From: Phlebopus portentosus
Taxonomy: Eukaryota; Basidiomycota; Agaricomycetes; Boletales; Boletinellaceae
Reading direction: 5' to 3'
DNA length: 64,000 nt
Assembly (NCBI GenBank): GCA_037892935.1
Contig: JAYXKI010000001.1
Span: 3,348,001-3,412,000, forward strand
Each line of letters starts with the position of its first letter. Position 1 is the stretch's first letter. Below, in pieces: positions 47,036-59,481 of this stretch. The translations under genes were made by a program, and so were the position numbers. The notes beneath the pieces were generated by a model. That model was given only the letters and a program-made list of their open reading frames with translations. It was not told where the DNA came from and did not search any database.

Positions 47036-49668
47036 ATGTCACGCATTCCTGTCCCAGTCCACTCCCTCTCCCCACCCCACCCTATCCTCCAGCAGCAACG
47101 CGCTCCCAGCCCGATACCCTTTCCTGAACGTGCTGCATCGCCTGCGTCGCCTTCACATATTCCTACCCTCAGACACGCTACATCCATGTCCTCTGTCTCT
47201 TTCGGCTCGTCGGCGGACACGCGTAAGAAGCAAAACAAACGCGATGAGGTGCGTTTTTTTTTCTTTCCTCCTCATTTTTATCCGTCAAGTGGCATGGATA
47301 GAGCATGTTAAAGACGCGTAAACAAGCATACATGATACGTGTTACTTGTTATTTTCCGGATATTTTGACACGCGATTTGTGATTGTTTGTTTGTCCGGAA
47401 GCTATCACGGGTGGAACGCGCTTCGAGCTTCTTTCTTGACAGCTGGTGCAGGACACGTACTGACAGCCCTCACAGGCCATACGCAAGAAAATTGAATCCG
47501 AGCTCGCACGAAAACGCACGATATCTATCAACAACACTCAGCGTAGACCAGGAAACAGGAAACTTGCGGCACCCAAGGGTTCCGTTGCTGCTCTTAAACC
47601 TAGCCCTGCTTTGACTGTACCAGAAGGCATCACCGTATCCGATGCAAGTCAGCTATGTGCAGCGAAAAGAACAGACTGTGTGCTTGTCGTGGATGAGGAG
47701 GAAGGACTAAGCGGCATTTTTACTGCAAAGGACCTTGCTTACAGAGTATGCCATCAGAAATCTGTATTCCGATTCCGTGCTCAGATAGTAAAAATTCCTA
47801 GGTCACCGCAGAAGGTTTGGATCCGCGTGCGACACCCGTCAGCGCGATTATGACGCGGAACCCAATGGTGACGAGGGACACTACGAGTGCAACAGAAGCC
47901 CTCCAGCTCATGGTTACCCGTCACTTTCGCCATCTCGTAAGCATCCGTCCTGATAGTCACCTTTTTATCGAGACTAATGGATATTTATTCAGCCGGTATG
48001 CAATGAAGAAGGGAATGTAGTTGGTCTACTTGATATCACAAAGGTATTCCATGAGGCTCTCGACAAAGTAGAACGTAGCTCCTCCGCTTCAGAGAAGCTC
48101 TACCATGCTCTCACTGGTGTTCAGACTGAGTTGGGTCCTAACATGTCCGCAGACCCACAAGCAGCCGCGATGCTCGCGTATGTCGACGCTTTGCGAGAGA
48201 AGACTGCTTTGCCAGACTTGACAACCGTAATGGACTCGCGTACGCATCCTGCGACCGTCGGTCCGAAGACAACGGTGAAAGAAGCAGCCAAACTCATGAA
48301 GGAGAACCGCACGACTGCGGTTTGCGTAATGGAGAACACCGGCGTGCCTGGTACGCCTCCACGCATCGCGGGTATTTTTACGAGTAAAGATGTCGTCCTT
48401 CGTGTTATTGCGGCCGGGCTTGAGCCTTCCCGGTGCAGTGTCGTTAGAGTTATGACTCCGCATCCGGACGTCGCTCCTCCGACCATGACTGTGCAAGACG
48501 CGCTTAAGAAGATGTACAGTGAGTGTTTGATTGTATATTACATTTATGCGTGAATTCCTATCACGCTTCCCAGATGGTCATTACCTCAATCTTCCGGTTG
48601 TGGAGTCGGACGGTCGCTTAGTCGCTATCGTCGATGTATTGAAGTTAACGTATGCTACGCTCGAACAGGTCGGTCAAATGTACCCTTTTCAGTACAGAAT
48701 GGAACTGATTTTTTTTTTTTTCGAAAATATATTATCATTAGATGGACCAAATGGCCGCAAGCAATGGTGTTGATACTTCCGGTGGCCCGATGTGGGGACG
48801 CTTCTTCGAATCAATCGGACACGACGATAATGACTCTGCGATCTCGGGTTCGAACGTCCCGACAGACATTCACTCGCCGCCTCCGTATCCAGACTCGCCG
48901 CTTCATCATTCCCTAAGGCGGTCCTCTGAAGTCGGTCCGAATGACTCGGCATCTGCTGTTGACGAGGACCAGGGCTCGAATATCGTTGACTTCCCGCCTC
49001 TGCGCCATAAACCATTATCGAGCATCGGCGGGCACGTCCCAGTCGACGATGGGACTTACGTCTTCAAGTTCAGCACACCGAGCAAGCGCGCACATCGTTT
49101 CCAGGCGCGGTACGACGACGTCGAGCACCTCCGGGAGATTATCATCGGCAAGCTCCAGACGGATCCGTTCTTCGCTCCTTCAAACACCGAAGGAGACTCG
49201 GAAGCACGCTCCAACCCCAAGATAGACGACTTCCAGATGTATTACAAAGACGCGGACGGGGATGACGTGTACATCTCGCAGAGCGAGGACCTTAACGACG
49301 CAGTTAAGATCGCTCGGAAAGCAGGCGTGGACCGTGTCGTGCTCTTCCTGCATGGTGGCGCTTCGTGGGTGCCGCCGAAGAAACCGGAACCAGAGGCGAC
49401 GAGCGCTCCGAAGGAGACTCCCGGCATTACCACCACCACTACTACCAATACGACTATAGCGCCGGCTGATGAGATGGGAGCTAGTGCTGCGCCTGTAGTC
49501 GAAAAGGCCTCAGAGCCGGCGCCAGTGCCGGCCACTGGGACAACTCCCGTGGATGCTACCGCTGACGATATTCTCGGAATACCACGCGACTTGCTCTTAC
49601 CCGCGAGTATCGGTGCTCTGGCAGTCGCTATCATCGCCGTCTTCACCATCTCGCGTCTGTCGGACTAG
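47036..49668 (+). CDS. CBS-pair and PB1 domain protein with C-terminal membrane anchor (Mug70-like)
   Basis: About 680 residues from seven exons. A Pro/Ser head (SRIPVPVHSLSPPHPILQQQ) precedes a four-CBS region: VSDASQLCAAKRTDCVLVVD, GLSGIFTAKDLAYRV, PVSAIMTRNPMVTRDTTSAT, VVGLLDITKVFHEAL, ATVGPKTTVKEAAKLMKENR, GIFTSKDVVLRVIAAGLEPS, VVRVMTPHPDVAPP and LPVVESDGRLVAIVDVLKL. Then come a disordered stretch and a PB1 domain (TYVFKFSTPSKRAHRFQARY, FQMYYKDADGDDVYISQSED). The end is one hydrophobic helix (LLLPASIGALAVAIIAVFTI) and RLSD. CBS pairs often bind adenine nucleotides and PB1 mediates dimerisation. This architecture matches fission-yeast Mug70. An acceptor at TCCTAG before GTCACC fixes the AYRVTAEGLDP junction. 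Confidence 0.9.
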
Positions 49669-50692
49669 AGATTGAAGCGAAGCTCCGTGTCTGGGCTGAA
49701 GACGGAGAGATGCGAGATGCAAGAAGAACGGAAGCCTAAAGCCCGAGAAAACGAGTTTTTTTTTTTCTTTTCTTTTCTTCATGACATCGTCATGCCGGAG
49801 TCGTTCGTAACGTAACAATCCTCTCCTAAGTCTTGAGTAACAAGCACACAAGAACTACTACAATCTCTTCCATTTTTACCCGTTTCCCTGGTCTACTTCT
49901 CTAATTTCAAACATTCCTCTTGGAAGAGTTCGTTCTAGTAGTGAGAATCCGAGCCCCCTTTCTTCGATATTTCCTCTAGTGGCCTTGAAACTCCTTACGC
50001 ATGATTACCCCTCTTGGTCTTTAATACATTGCCTAATGTCGCTATCTACATAGACCTCTCCACTCCGTCTGTACATATTATGCACTTATGCAAGTATGCA
50101 TTGCCGTTTCGAGTCTGACCTAATTAGTCGGCACAACAAATCACATATATGCACTTCAGTTTTGCTATGAGAAGCTCCGTTTCTTGACTGTTGAAGAAAT
50201 GCCATGTCATGTTTATGTCTATATTCAGAACATTCCGTACGGGCTTTGCTGTCATTCTTTTCACACATGCACGAACTTAATGTGAGAAAGAAAAAATTGC
50301 ATTTTGGTCATTTGGACATAAACAGCAGAGAAGTATAAGAGGAAAACGAGAACTTCTTCTTTGTAAGTCCGTATAGAAGAGGGGGTGAGGACCGTCATCA
50401 TGCACAAAAAGCACGCGTATCACGAGAAGCCTGCAAAAGAGGGGTGGGGGAGAACGGACAGAAGATGGGGAGGAGGAAAGAGTGGAAGAAGGGGGAGAAA
50501 AAAACCTTTGGCTTTGTACAGATGGGAGATATTGAGAAGAACAGGAAAACAGAAAGAAAAAGAGAGGAAAAAAGCAAGTGGTGGATCGATCATGGACAAG
50601 ACGAAGTAGATGAAAGCGCCGGAAGAAAAAAATACGGGGGCTTGAGAGCAGTCTTTGCGTCTATGTAAAAAAAAAGAGGAGCTACCGTGTCC
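49669..50692. other. Convergent intergenic region with a long polypurine tract
   Basis: About 1 kb between the CBS-PB1 gene and the Ras gene. From about 50426 to 50680 the plus strand is very rich in A and G (for example GAGGGGTGGGGGAGAACGGA at 50430). As the Ras gene is on the minus strand, the tract would be C/T-rich 3' sequence of that gene. No coding motif. Confidence 0.6.
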
Positions 50693-51620
50693 TTACATTA
50701 TGATACACCGCCTCTTCTTTTCGCGCTCCTGTCGGAGCGGCGTCGAAGGATTTTGGTCTGGCTGCCTCGTCTGACGGAGCGCGCGAACAAGATTCGTAAA
50801 GAGCCGATCGACGTTGTGCGAAGTCTTTGCTGAGGTTTCCAGGAAGTCGCATCCGAATGAGCGCGCCAGCGCTGCGCCCTCCTCGCGCGATACTTCGCGC
50901 TCGTACGTCTTGTCGCATTTGTTCCCAACCAGGACAAAAATAGGCTTGTTGCGCTTCACGCGCAACATGAGCTGGCGGAATACCTCCAGCCGCTCGAATG
51001 TTGCCCGTGAAGCGATTGAATAGACCAGGATGAATCCTTGGCCTTCCCTGTGGGGACAACGCAATCAGTCGATCGCAACGGATGTTGACCTAGCAAGTAA
51101 TATGTCCAATTACGAACCGGACCCATTGATCCCGTAATGTAGCGTACTCCTCTGATTGATTGCCATCAGCAGGTGCATTCAGACCGTGAATTGTTTAGGC
51201 ACACACACCTTGGCCGGCCGTGTCGATAACCTCGACAAAGCACATTCTATTGTCCACCACCAACTGTTTCCGATATGCATCCTCAATCGTCGGATCATAA
51301 GTCTAGATAACAAAAACAACGGTCAGTAAAGGTAACGGCATGGGATGAATCAGCAGTCCGTGAGGCGGAGCTTAACGTACCTCTGGAAGGGAAGAATGAC
51401 GTGGAAGTTCCGGCACGAGATCCAGAGCAGTGAGATTTCAGATAGGGAAGTACGTAGAGCATCACACATACCAACGAAACAGTTCAGCGTAAACTACAGT
51501 ATCCAGTATGAAGTCAGACATACTCATTGAAGAAATACAAAGGATCATGCATACCTGGACGGCGAGGGCAGTCTTTCCGACACCTCCATCTCCCAAAACA
51601 GCGACACGCCAAGAATCCAT
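50693..51620 (-). CDS. Ras-family small GTPase
   Basis: Membrane-bound GTP switch of about 200 residues. Exon 1 gives [20 protein letters not shown], with the P-loop GDGGVGKT. Then come [20 protein letters not shown] (switch I), [17 protein letters not shown] (switch II), [11 protein letters not shown] and [16 protein letters not shown] (base-binding motifs). It ends with CIIM, a CaaX box for prenylation. Gly-Gly at the P-loop and Gln in TAGQE are normal, so there is no activating change. It is closer to Ras/Rap than to Rho or Rab, and could be a Ras2-type protein. Introns split the gene near 51060-51210, 51300-51490 and 51555. Confidence 0.93.
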
Positions 51621-53041
51621 CTTCTCAGCTGATCACAGTACGACGCGAGAGAGAAGACACGAAACGGGTAATTGGTCGAGATTGCGATGAGGAGGATGAA
51701 CCGACACGATAACGGGTAGAAAATGAGGGAGGCAAGTGGCGAGTGTGCCGGGAAATCCGCTGTTTTCTAGGCGGAAAACGATCAGTCATGGGCGTCGAGT
51801 GAAGGAATTAGAGACGGAAGATGCATACTTTTAAGTGCAAGTGAACTGGATGGATGCAAAGGGGAAGGGGCGGGAGGGTATAAAGCTGACCAGTAGCCGA
51901 GGGGGGGATGGATGATGGTAGGTTCTCAAGCAAAAAAGAGAAGGATAAATGAGAAAAAAAGGAGAGAACTTAGTCGTCGTGCAAAGTTCGTGTCTCGTCG
52001 TTAGAAATGATGAAGAAAGGGGAGAGGGGGAGAAAGAGAAAGTTAAGGCTCGTGCTTGCTCACGGTCTCCAGAGTTGGGATGCAACAACTTTGACTTTAC
52101 GCCGTTTGAACTCACTTATTTGTATGCCTTATATAATACCAGTATGATTATGTCATGCTCCTCTTCATACTAGTACTCTCCTCTCCGTCTACCCTTATAT
52201 ATAATCCTATAATCTGAGTAAGCCATCTCCTATTGCCCTTGTCCTCCCACCACATGTCATGACCTGACCACTGGCTTGCTATGGCAGCAATACCAACAGC
52301 GTGTAGCTGACAGTGTTGTTTACTCGCGCCGAGCAAAAACAATAAGGACCCATGGAAACTCTATAGCCGATTGTTGCCCAATCACACAACACAAAGTATC
52401 ACTCGAGCACTTTGCTTTGACGCACAGAGAAGCACCACAGAATCGATTCTGTGTTCTCTCTCTATTCCAGCATCCCGACTCCCGCACCGTTCGAGTCACT
52501 CCTCCATCCTCTTTATCCCCTCTCCGGCTTGCCGTGGGTTTCTCCTTCTCGTTCCCACTCAAATCCACGGCACAGCCCGTCCGTCCGTCCAGATTCCACT
52601 TTGCTCACGAGTATCGCGGGCTTCTCTCATCGATCGAAAGCAAGCACTTGCAAATAGCTAAGTTAGCACGCTCCCAGACACCGGTCATGACATGGGATGC
52701 CGAGCTTACACAAACATTATAGGGCAGTGCGAACACCGCGCATTTTTGTGTGTTCGTACCCTTTCTTCTTCTTCCTTGCTTTTTCGAATTCGAATTCTAC
52801 TCGATCGAATTCAAGGATGAATTCGATGGCACGGACATTCCATACAAGGCGAATCGTCGAGCCAGTCCTAATTTCCTATTTAATTGACAATTAATTCAAT
52901 TCATCTCCCCATCGCACATAAGTCACTTCTTACCAAAGGACAGAGCAGAGCAGAGAAAGAAAGAGAAAAGTTAATACACTATACAAGTATAGAGTTCACG
53001 GAGCACATGTTTTCAATCACCCCGAGCTTGTTCAATCAACC
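51621..53041. other. Ras gene promoter and unassigned sequence
   Basis: Bases 51840-52060 are strongly purine-rich on the plus strand, that is, C/T-rich leading into the Ras start on the minus strand. A plus-strand frame of 148 codons (52276-52722) overlaps two others of similar size and has no motif. I see no supported gene. Confidence 0.45.
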
Positions 53042-53161
53042 TTAAACCTCTCCGGGTCTTGGTTCACCCCCGCGCTCATGGGGTCGCACATAATTAAGCA
53101 AGGGACCGGCCAGAGCACGACGATAGTACTCAATCTCCTGCTCATGATCTCGCTCTAGTAA
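53042..53161 (-). other. Candidate terminal exon, unassigned
   Basis: On the minus strand, after an acceptor ending TACTAG, 120 bases read RDHEQEIEYYRRALAGPLLN and then YVRPHERGGEPRPGEV to a TAA. The charged, helix-like composition looks coded. No partner exon was found with confidence. Confidence 0.3.
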
Positions 53162-56100
53162 CTTTTATTTTATATGTTCGAGACCGAGCGTGCCCGGGGT
53201 TCTCGGTTTACTGAATTCTTTTCTTTTCCCTTGTGCTGTTTATTTTTCTGCAGAGAACGTTCGCCCAGGTTACATCGTATCTCCCTTGGACTTGAGGGTA
53301 TATATTGTCTTACATCCTTATATGCCCTCTTTTCAGGCACCCCAGTCTCGTTCACAATCTAGAACTTGCAAGGCACCGCATGCTCGAGCGTTGCCAATCA
53401 ATCGTGCTCCTCAGGGTCGGAGCTACAGGGACAGGGAAGGAATACATCGCATTTAACTGTCTACCTCATGTCCATTAACGACTATATCTCCTCGAGCAAG
53501 AAGTCACGTTCAGAAGAAGTTTCGAGAGAGAGACAATTGTACACGTACAAATACTCCGTTCATGCAGCATCTTTGATCCTTCCGCACCAAGCCATCCCGC
53601 CGGCTTTACTTCAGGGAATAGGAACAGATTCGCCTCAGTGCTGTGCCGTAACTCATCCTGTCCTGTCTTGTGTTCCACACGAGTACACACGGTGCTTGCT
53701 GCTCCATACCTAACGCCATCAGATTTATATCTATCATTATTTATCAATCCCGTCCGATAGCTCGGAAGCAATAGCCCAGCAAGCTCAACATTATTATTAT
53801 TAAGGCGAGTAAGGCACGAAAACATGATGCCATGGCAAGGCCTTTTGATCCTATGTGATGTTGATGTTGCGTAAATCTTGTCGATATGACGGGGAGTTCC
53901 GAGTCGGACGAAAGAAAAAATTGGTAGTACCACTGCTTAGAAACTATGCCGATTAGAAACTCTACCATGACGCAAGCGACATATGCAACGGCATTACGGG
54001 TGTGGAAATAATATTGACAAACATCGTATTCCACCTCCGTGTAATATTGGAAGATCCGGACATACACACGATATATTAGATTAGATTCTACCGTATACGT
54101 ATCTACCAAGGGCTCCGAGCCGGAGGCCAGTCCAAATCTAAATCCGAGGACTTTTTTCTCTCGGCAAGAGCCGAGATTTGCCAGCGTACGTACACGGCCG
54201 AAGGTTGATTCTTTCTTCCGCTAGGGAGCCGCAGTAGGAGCAGGAGCAGCCACCGATAGGATACCCTTCGTGCTTCGCGCCGGAACCCTAATCTTTCTTT
54301 GCACTCGACTTCGGCTTCATAGGTTAAGTAAGACGCCTACGCCGCCGGACCGCCGCCTCCTGTGAAAGTGCCTCCGCGTTCTCGTATCTCCTGAGGAGTA
54401 TTTGTATAGTCTGTAGAGCTTCAAGAGGGTCGAAGTTGAACGGACAATAATCAGTACTCCAGGCTCAATGACGATGACACCTGACCGAATGGATCAACGG
54501 ACCAAGACGGCGCGGAGAATTAAATTTGTGTCGAGCTGTGTTGAAATTGTATCTTGTGAGTGAGCGAGACGCCACCTCCCAGCCTTATCCTAACCTTTTC
54601 AAAAAGGAAAAATACTTATAGCCTGAACAATAGAGAAGGGTAGCAGTCAGTACGAGCCAAGCATTAACTTTAAGAAATAGGAGACCACCCACCAATCTAG
54701 AGTTCACCAAAAACTCCATGGGCGCTCCGTGTTCCTAAGTATACTCACCGTACACATCTAATCCTGATTGTCAGTTCGTCATCATACCGTCCCACCGTCC
54801 TTATTGTGTTCGAAGGCCGAGGAAGATTGTAGTTTGGATCTGTCTGGAAAACCTCCTATTTTGCAACTTTGCTTCCGTAATTGCTTCCTGCCACTCTGCC
54901 TTACTCGGCTGGCTTCGGATCCTCGATCTATGTATCGAAAGCGAAGTGGTTCAGCGGGAATGCCTCGAGGGAACTTCGAGGTGGCAGGTGCTGTCGTAAG
55001 TCCCTTCCCCCAAAGCTCGGCCGGGCATTGGAAAAATGGGAGAAGAAATACGTCGAAGAGCCAAGAAAGAAGTAACGATGAGATACATCGATCGTTCTTC
55101 CCCTTCTCCCTTCCGACGACGTTCCCAGAGTTCTGTGAGTCGTTCTACTTACACCACGATGAAGATGATGAAAAGCTTCCGTCAGTGAACACTGAGCAAA
55201 TCGTCATCCGCCCTATTGTCTCGTCCAGTCTTGGTTATACGTCTTTATAAGTCCAAAGGAAAAGACACATATGAGGCAGTAACCTATGCTTACGCGATAT
55301 CTGCGCACTGTACACATATAGCTAGACTTCTGCGAAGCCGGGAGGTGGAGGCGTTGCAGTGCGAGTAGAACACCCCGGAGAATGACTTATTAACCCTCCA
55401 GGCTGTCACCGACGGGTGGCATCTGACTGGTCCTTTTCTTCACTACCAGACCCTTCCATCCCGCGACTCCATCAGGAAAATCATCTGCTGTGTAAAGCCC
55501 GTGAGTCTCCCTTTTATCACGGAGTTCTCCAGCTGCCGTACCATATTTACGAGGAGGTACACTTGAAGGGAATAAGGCGCCGGCCCCTGCGAGGCAAGGA
55601 GTCCACGTTCAAGCCATTCGAAAACCTCGTGTGCATTGTGAAAACTCAGGGTAAACAAGAACCTGCAGAGTACATTCTTCTCTCAGTATCGCATACAATT
55701 AGAGCACAGAAGATTCGCCACGATGTTCACATACGCACGCACCAGAAGACCAGCAGACAAAAAAGTCAGCAAATGTGAGCATGTCGGAATTTCCCGTCTT
55801 GAGCTAAAGATGTCTAAAAAAAATCCCACATGCACACGTTCCGACTTCCGCTTTGGATGATGATAAATTACTTTCGAGGCTGATCGTCTTGATATTCTAT
55901 TCGGCCACCACAGATCTCTGGAGAACCACGGGAATCTCACGACCTAGATTTACAGAGCTTCCATCGATTCACCATAAGCATATATAACCATATATGTATA
56001 ATCGCACCGGATAAAAAGACGAGCGTCTATGGATCACACATGCATCTTCCTCAATTTCCGTACTTTATCAGCGGACATCAAGAAGATACCGACTCACCCG

Positions 56101-56634
56101 GATTTCTCGGACGGCGGATGCATGCACATATCCTTGGCCAGTACAAACACGTTTGATTGGAGCAGACAAGCTGGCTGTTTCCGAAGCCCCTAATCAATTC
56201 ATCCTGCTAAATGGGAATCCCGGAACTAGAATCGTCTTACTACTTATTAACCGATGTAATCGGGGCATGAAGTCTGTTTTCTTTCCTTTCAACCCGATGA
56301 AGCATAAGGAAAAACGATAAGACTTTATGACGCTTTTTTTACGGGTGGAATTGACATGTACTCACAATTCAAGAAAAAGAACACCACGAGCGGGTCCCGT
56401 CAGAGGACTTACAGCGGAACCCCGGAGCCTAATTCACCGAAATCAGCACTAGTCGCTGTGGTCCGCCGGCACGAGCACCATTGTGGTGGATCAGACTTGC
56501 TGAAACACCTCAAGCTCAAGTTGAACAAGCTGATGCCCCTACGTGCATGCTAATCCCTTGAGCATGGTTGAACATGGAAAGAAGTACCCAATGAGCGGGA
56601 GTAAAGCGACTCAAGACTAAATCATTATCAAGCT
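53162..56634. other. Gene-poor stretch with weak candidate exons
   Basis: No gene that I can support. Candidate fragments include, on the minus strand, FNFDPLEALQTIQILLRRYE near 54430-54320 and VPARSTKGILSVAAPAPTAA near 54290-54225, each ending at a stop. On the plus strand there is SSIYVSKAKWFSGNASRELR near 54918, with LPPKLGRALEKWEKKYVEEP to a stop at 55075. These could be lineage-specific genes with many introns or relics. Confidence 0.35.
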
Positions 56635-57340
56635 TTAATGAATCGAAGAACTGTACAGGGCGCGGCGAACTTGAACTGATGAGAAGTACGTGATAAAGTC
56701 ACGGGGTGCAAGTGAGAACGAATTCAATTCCTTGTTGAGTGCATGGCTTAAGGCTTCCACACCGCCTCCAGCAAGTGTACCAAACAGAGTACGTGAACGA
56801 TTCCAGTCCAGCACGGTTGTGCGAGGACCTTCACGCACCAGCTCTAACTTGTCAATAGATATTCATTTGGGATAGTGACACTCACACTCACATATAAATT
56901 GATTAAAAAGAACCCCTCCTACAAGTCCACGCATGGCTGGACTAAAATAAATTCATTATCGAAGCCCGAATATCTGATTCATGGTCCCATCTCGAGACAT
57001 CTGCAAGATCGATGTACTGGTGAGAACGATAGAATTGAAAAGCGAGCTACTGCTCCCGTGAACAACTCACATCGAGGGATCGATCGTCGTCCGTTGACGT
57101 GCCGATCATGAATAATGCCTGTCGATCATACTGTGAGTCGGTCAAATCCGGTCCGACTGTGCAAGGTGCAAGATATGTCGGCCAGTGTCATGTCTTGCAA
57201 TTGCTGAATCCTTCGGGTTGAAGCGTCTAGAAGAGCTTTTTCCGGATGGCTATACATCAGGAAAGAGATAAACATACTTACTGACTGCCGCATCTCGTGC
57301 ATTTTTGCCAGATATGGGTCAGTGGTTGTTGGTTCTGAAC
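56635..57340 (-). CDS. Putative multi-exon gene of unknown function
   Basis: Several minus-strand exons look coded. In order: SEPTTTDPYLAKMHEMRQS ending in a GTAAGT donor near 57283, HPEKALLDASTRRIQQLQDM continuing TLADI, then YIDLADVSRWDHESDIRASI near 57015. The last exon reads KLELVREGPRTTVLDWNRSR, TLFGTLAGGGVEALSHALNK, and LAPRDFITYFSSVQVRRALY to a TAA at 56635. Codon pattern and splice signals support a real gene, but the start exon was not found and the middle junctions are uncertain. I do not recognise the family. The outer limit given is where the first exon seems to begin. Confidence 0.4.
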
Positions 57341-57722
57341 AGTAAATTTCTTCAGATTAGAAAATGACTAATCTACAAATAGCACATTCATTCATTCGAC
57401 ATCGTGAAAAGTGTCTGTAGTAGTAACGCGGTATCAAAAAAAAAAGATGTTGTGATTGGGAACGAAGCGTAAAAGGAGGAATCGTCGAAAAAAACAACAT
57501 CAAGTCGAAGGCGAAGGAAAGAAAAATTGAAAACTAGAAATACAAACATCTTTATATTCAAGGGTCTGACTAGCCGAAAATATGAATCGTAAATAAAAGA
57601 CGCATAAAAAGTGAAAGAATTCGAAAATTCATACTGGATAGAAAAGAAAGAATATTGATGTAAGCATGGTATTCGAGTGAAAAGCATCGGGTGCGCACAC
57701 CTTTTGAATTACGTAGAACCTC

Positions 57723-58238
57723 CTACTCCTGCCGACTGAACTCCGCTTGAGTCAGGTTAAGCATGAAGCATCCGGACTTGAATGCTTCGGGGAGTTCAAA
57801 GGTCTTTACAGGTTTCGACGACGCCTTCGGTGTGATAGATGGAAACGGTCGGAGTGGGCGCGAGGTGGGAAAATATGGCGCACGTCGCGCAGCAATATTC
57901 GATTTCGGTGGTAAGCCAGAAGTATTGTTTGAAATGTCATTACTACTGGCAGTTGGAGGAACAGACACCGAACATGCGAGAGGCGATGATTTGCTTGGTA
58001 TATGTCTTTTCTGCTGCCTCGGGTGGTTGAGCGGCGACGGCGCTTGAACCGAGAGATTTAAAGTTGCAGTGGCTGAACGCACTTGAAGCACACGCGAGGA
58101 TCCACGGCGAGAAGGTTGATAATTGATAGATAGATAGACATAGTCGACGAGATTAAGCAGGCAAATAAGATATGAGTTGAGTAGGTTGTTGGGGAAGCAA
58201 TAGGCTCGCGGAATAACAAGAAGTAGCTACTCACCCAT
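57723..58238 (-). CDS. Putative small Pro/Ser-rich protein, unknown function
   Basis: A start exon of four coding bases (ATGG followed by GTGAGT at 58238) would splice to an acceptor ending TTCAAG and give MVRSATATLNLSVQAPSPLN, PRQQKRHIPSKSSPLACSVS, and later PLRPFPSITPKASSKPVKTF, LPEAFKSGCFMLNLTQAEFS to a TAG at 57723. About 115 residues. The basic Ser/Thr head could be a mitochondrial presequence. No known family; the antisense frame is also open over much of it, which lowers confidence. Confidence 0.35.
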
Positions 58239-59175
58239 GATTGTCCAAACTTAGCTCCCCAACGATTGACGCTTCCCCGTTGGTGGCACTGACAAGCCCG
58301 GTACCAGTGGAACGTCGGTGATAGATATGATAAGGTGGCAGAGAAAAAACTTTTTAATAAAAAGCGGGGATTTGTAGGGACGAAAGAATGGACAGGCAGA
58401 ACTGGAGACGAAGAGAGTGGCGAACTCGCAGACCAGCCCAGTAGCGAATCGTGAGTCCTTTATGGCAGAGCGAGTTTAGCGGACGAAAACAGAAAATGAG
58501 GAGTGAACAGAATTATTGGGGAGACAAGAGACACAAGAGCGTCCCGGATCCGCCGTTGCTCGCCTGTCATTGCTTACGTGCGGCCGCTCTCGTTGGGGAT
58601 CAATCCAAAATCATCACCTTTTGCATTGCATCACGTCGACTTCCCTTTTTCGGTCTAGACGCGTGTCTGGCTTCTCCGTGCCGTTCTCTTCCGATCCGAT
58701 CACGTGATTGAACGGGTCACCATTTCTTTCTCCATGTTCACTCACTTCTCATTACATCCATTCAATATCAGCATTCGAATTCGTATCTTTTCAATGTCCT
58801 CGACTTGCTTAGGTGAAATCTCAGCACAATATTTCCTACACCGTATGTTTTTCTGACGATACTGCGGCGGCACATTGAAGCTATTTGAGGCTGTTCTGGA
58901 ATCTGGCACAGTTGCTGGTCATCATCGCCCGTTACAACTCACGCGCCTGGCGCATGATCTGGGATACCATTCATAAGAAGGACCGACTCACAAGAGCGTC
59001 AAGAGCACCATAGGGGTTGTGGTGCTCAGTAATGCTTTGCGGCCGTCGTCTCCATCTTTAGCTATACAGTCTCATTTTGCACGGGACGAACTGATACTAC
59101 AAGAGCTCAAAATTACATCATTGCCTCCGATATTCGGAATGGGAGGCCATCTTAAGTGGGTGCTATGGTGAGATG
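58239..59175. other. Unassigned region
   Basis: No gene supported. A plus-strand frame at about 58980-59168 without a start codon reads TIGVVVLSNALRPSSPSLAI and then LILQELKITSLPPIFGMGGH; it might be an exon. CACGTGATTGAACGGGTCAC lies at 58702. Confidence 0.3.
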
Positions 59176-59481
59176 TCAATTCGCTGCTAGTTCTTCTGAA
59201 GTCTTACGCCGTTTAGGTGCAAGCGATGACTGTTTGTCTGTCCTCCGAGTTCGTTCAGCCTCATGGGCAAGAGCGACTTCATCCCGCGCCTGCACAATCC
59301 TTTTCCGAGTTTGAAGCGATCTCATGCCCGAGATGTGAACATACCCGTTCCATTCCGTGCTTGCTACATGATGAAGCTCGACTCGCAGAGGCTCTCCGGG
59401 TCGGCTTTGACTGATCTTGTCTGTGAATGTGTATCGTACATCTCCTGCCGACTCTGCCGACTCAAGAAAACCATCTTCCAT
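59176..59481 (-). CDS. Putative charged protein or last exon, unknown function
   Basis: A 101-codon frame with good codon pattern reads MEDGFLESAESAGDVRYTFT, later WNGYVHISGMRSLQTRKRIV, QARDEVALAHEAERTRRTD and a basic end APKRRKTSEELAAN. The sequence before the ATG ends in CTCATAG, so it may be the last exon of a longer gene whose earlier exons lie around 59540-59900 (for example GKHIPRVRQLLGHFSLQIRG). The KRRK stretch could be a nuclear signal. Family not recognised. Confidence 0.4.
   Translation of the reverse strand: MEDGFLESAESAGDVRYTFTDKISQSRPGEPLRVELHHVASTEWNGYVHISGMRSLQTRKRIVQARDEVALAHEAERTRRTDKQSSLAPKRRKTSEELAAN

Noticed and set aside
48089..48496. Minus-strand frames of more than 120 codons inside the CBS-PB1 gene
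   Set aside because: Antisense shadows of a well-supported exon with GC-rich third positions.
52276..52722. Plus-strand frame of 148 codons upstream of the gene-poor stretch
   Set aside because: Three overlapping frames are open at once and none has domain motifs or a usable start context.
53366..53460. Sequence reading VGATGTGKE, resembling a P-loop
   Set aside because: The required Ser or Thr after the Lys is Glu, the other frame is equally open, and no further NTPase motif follows.
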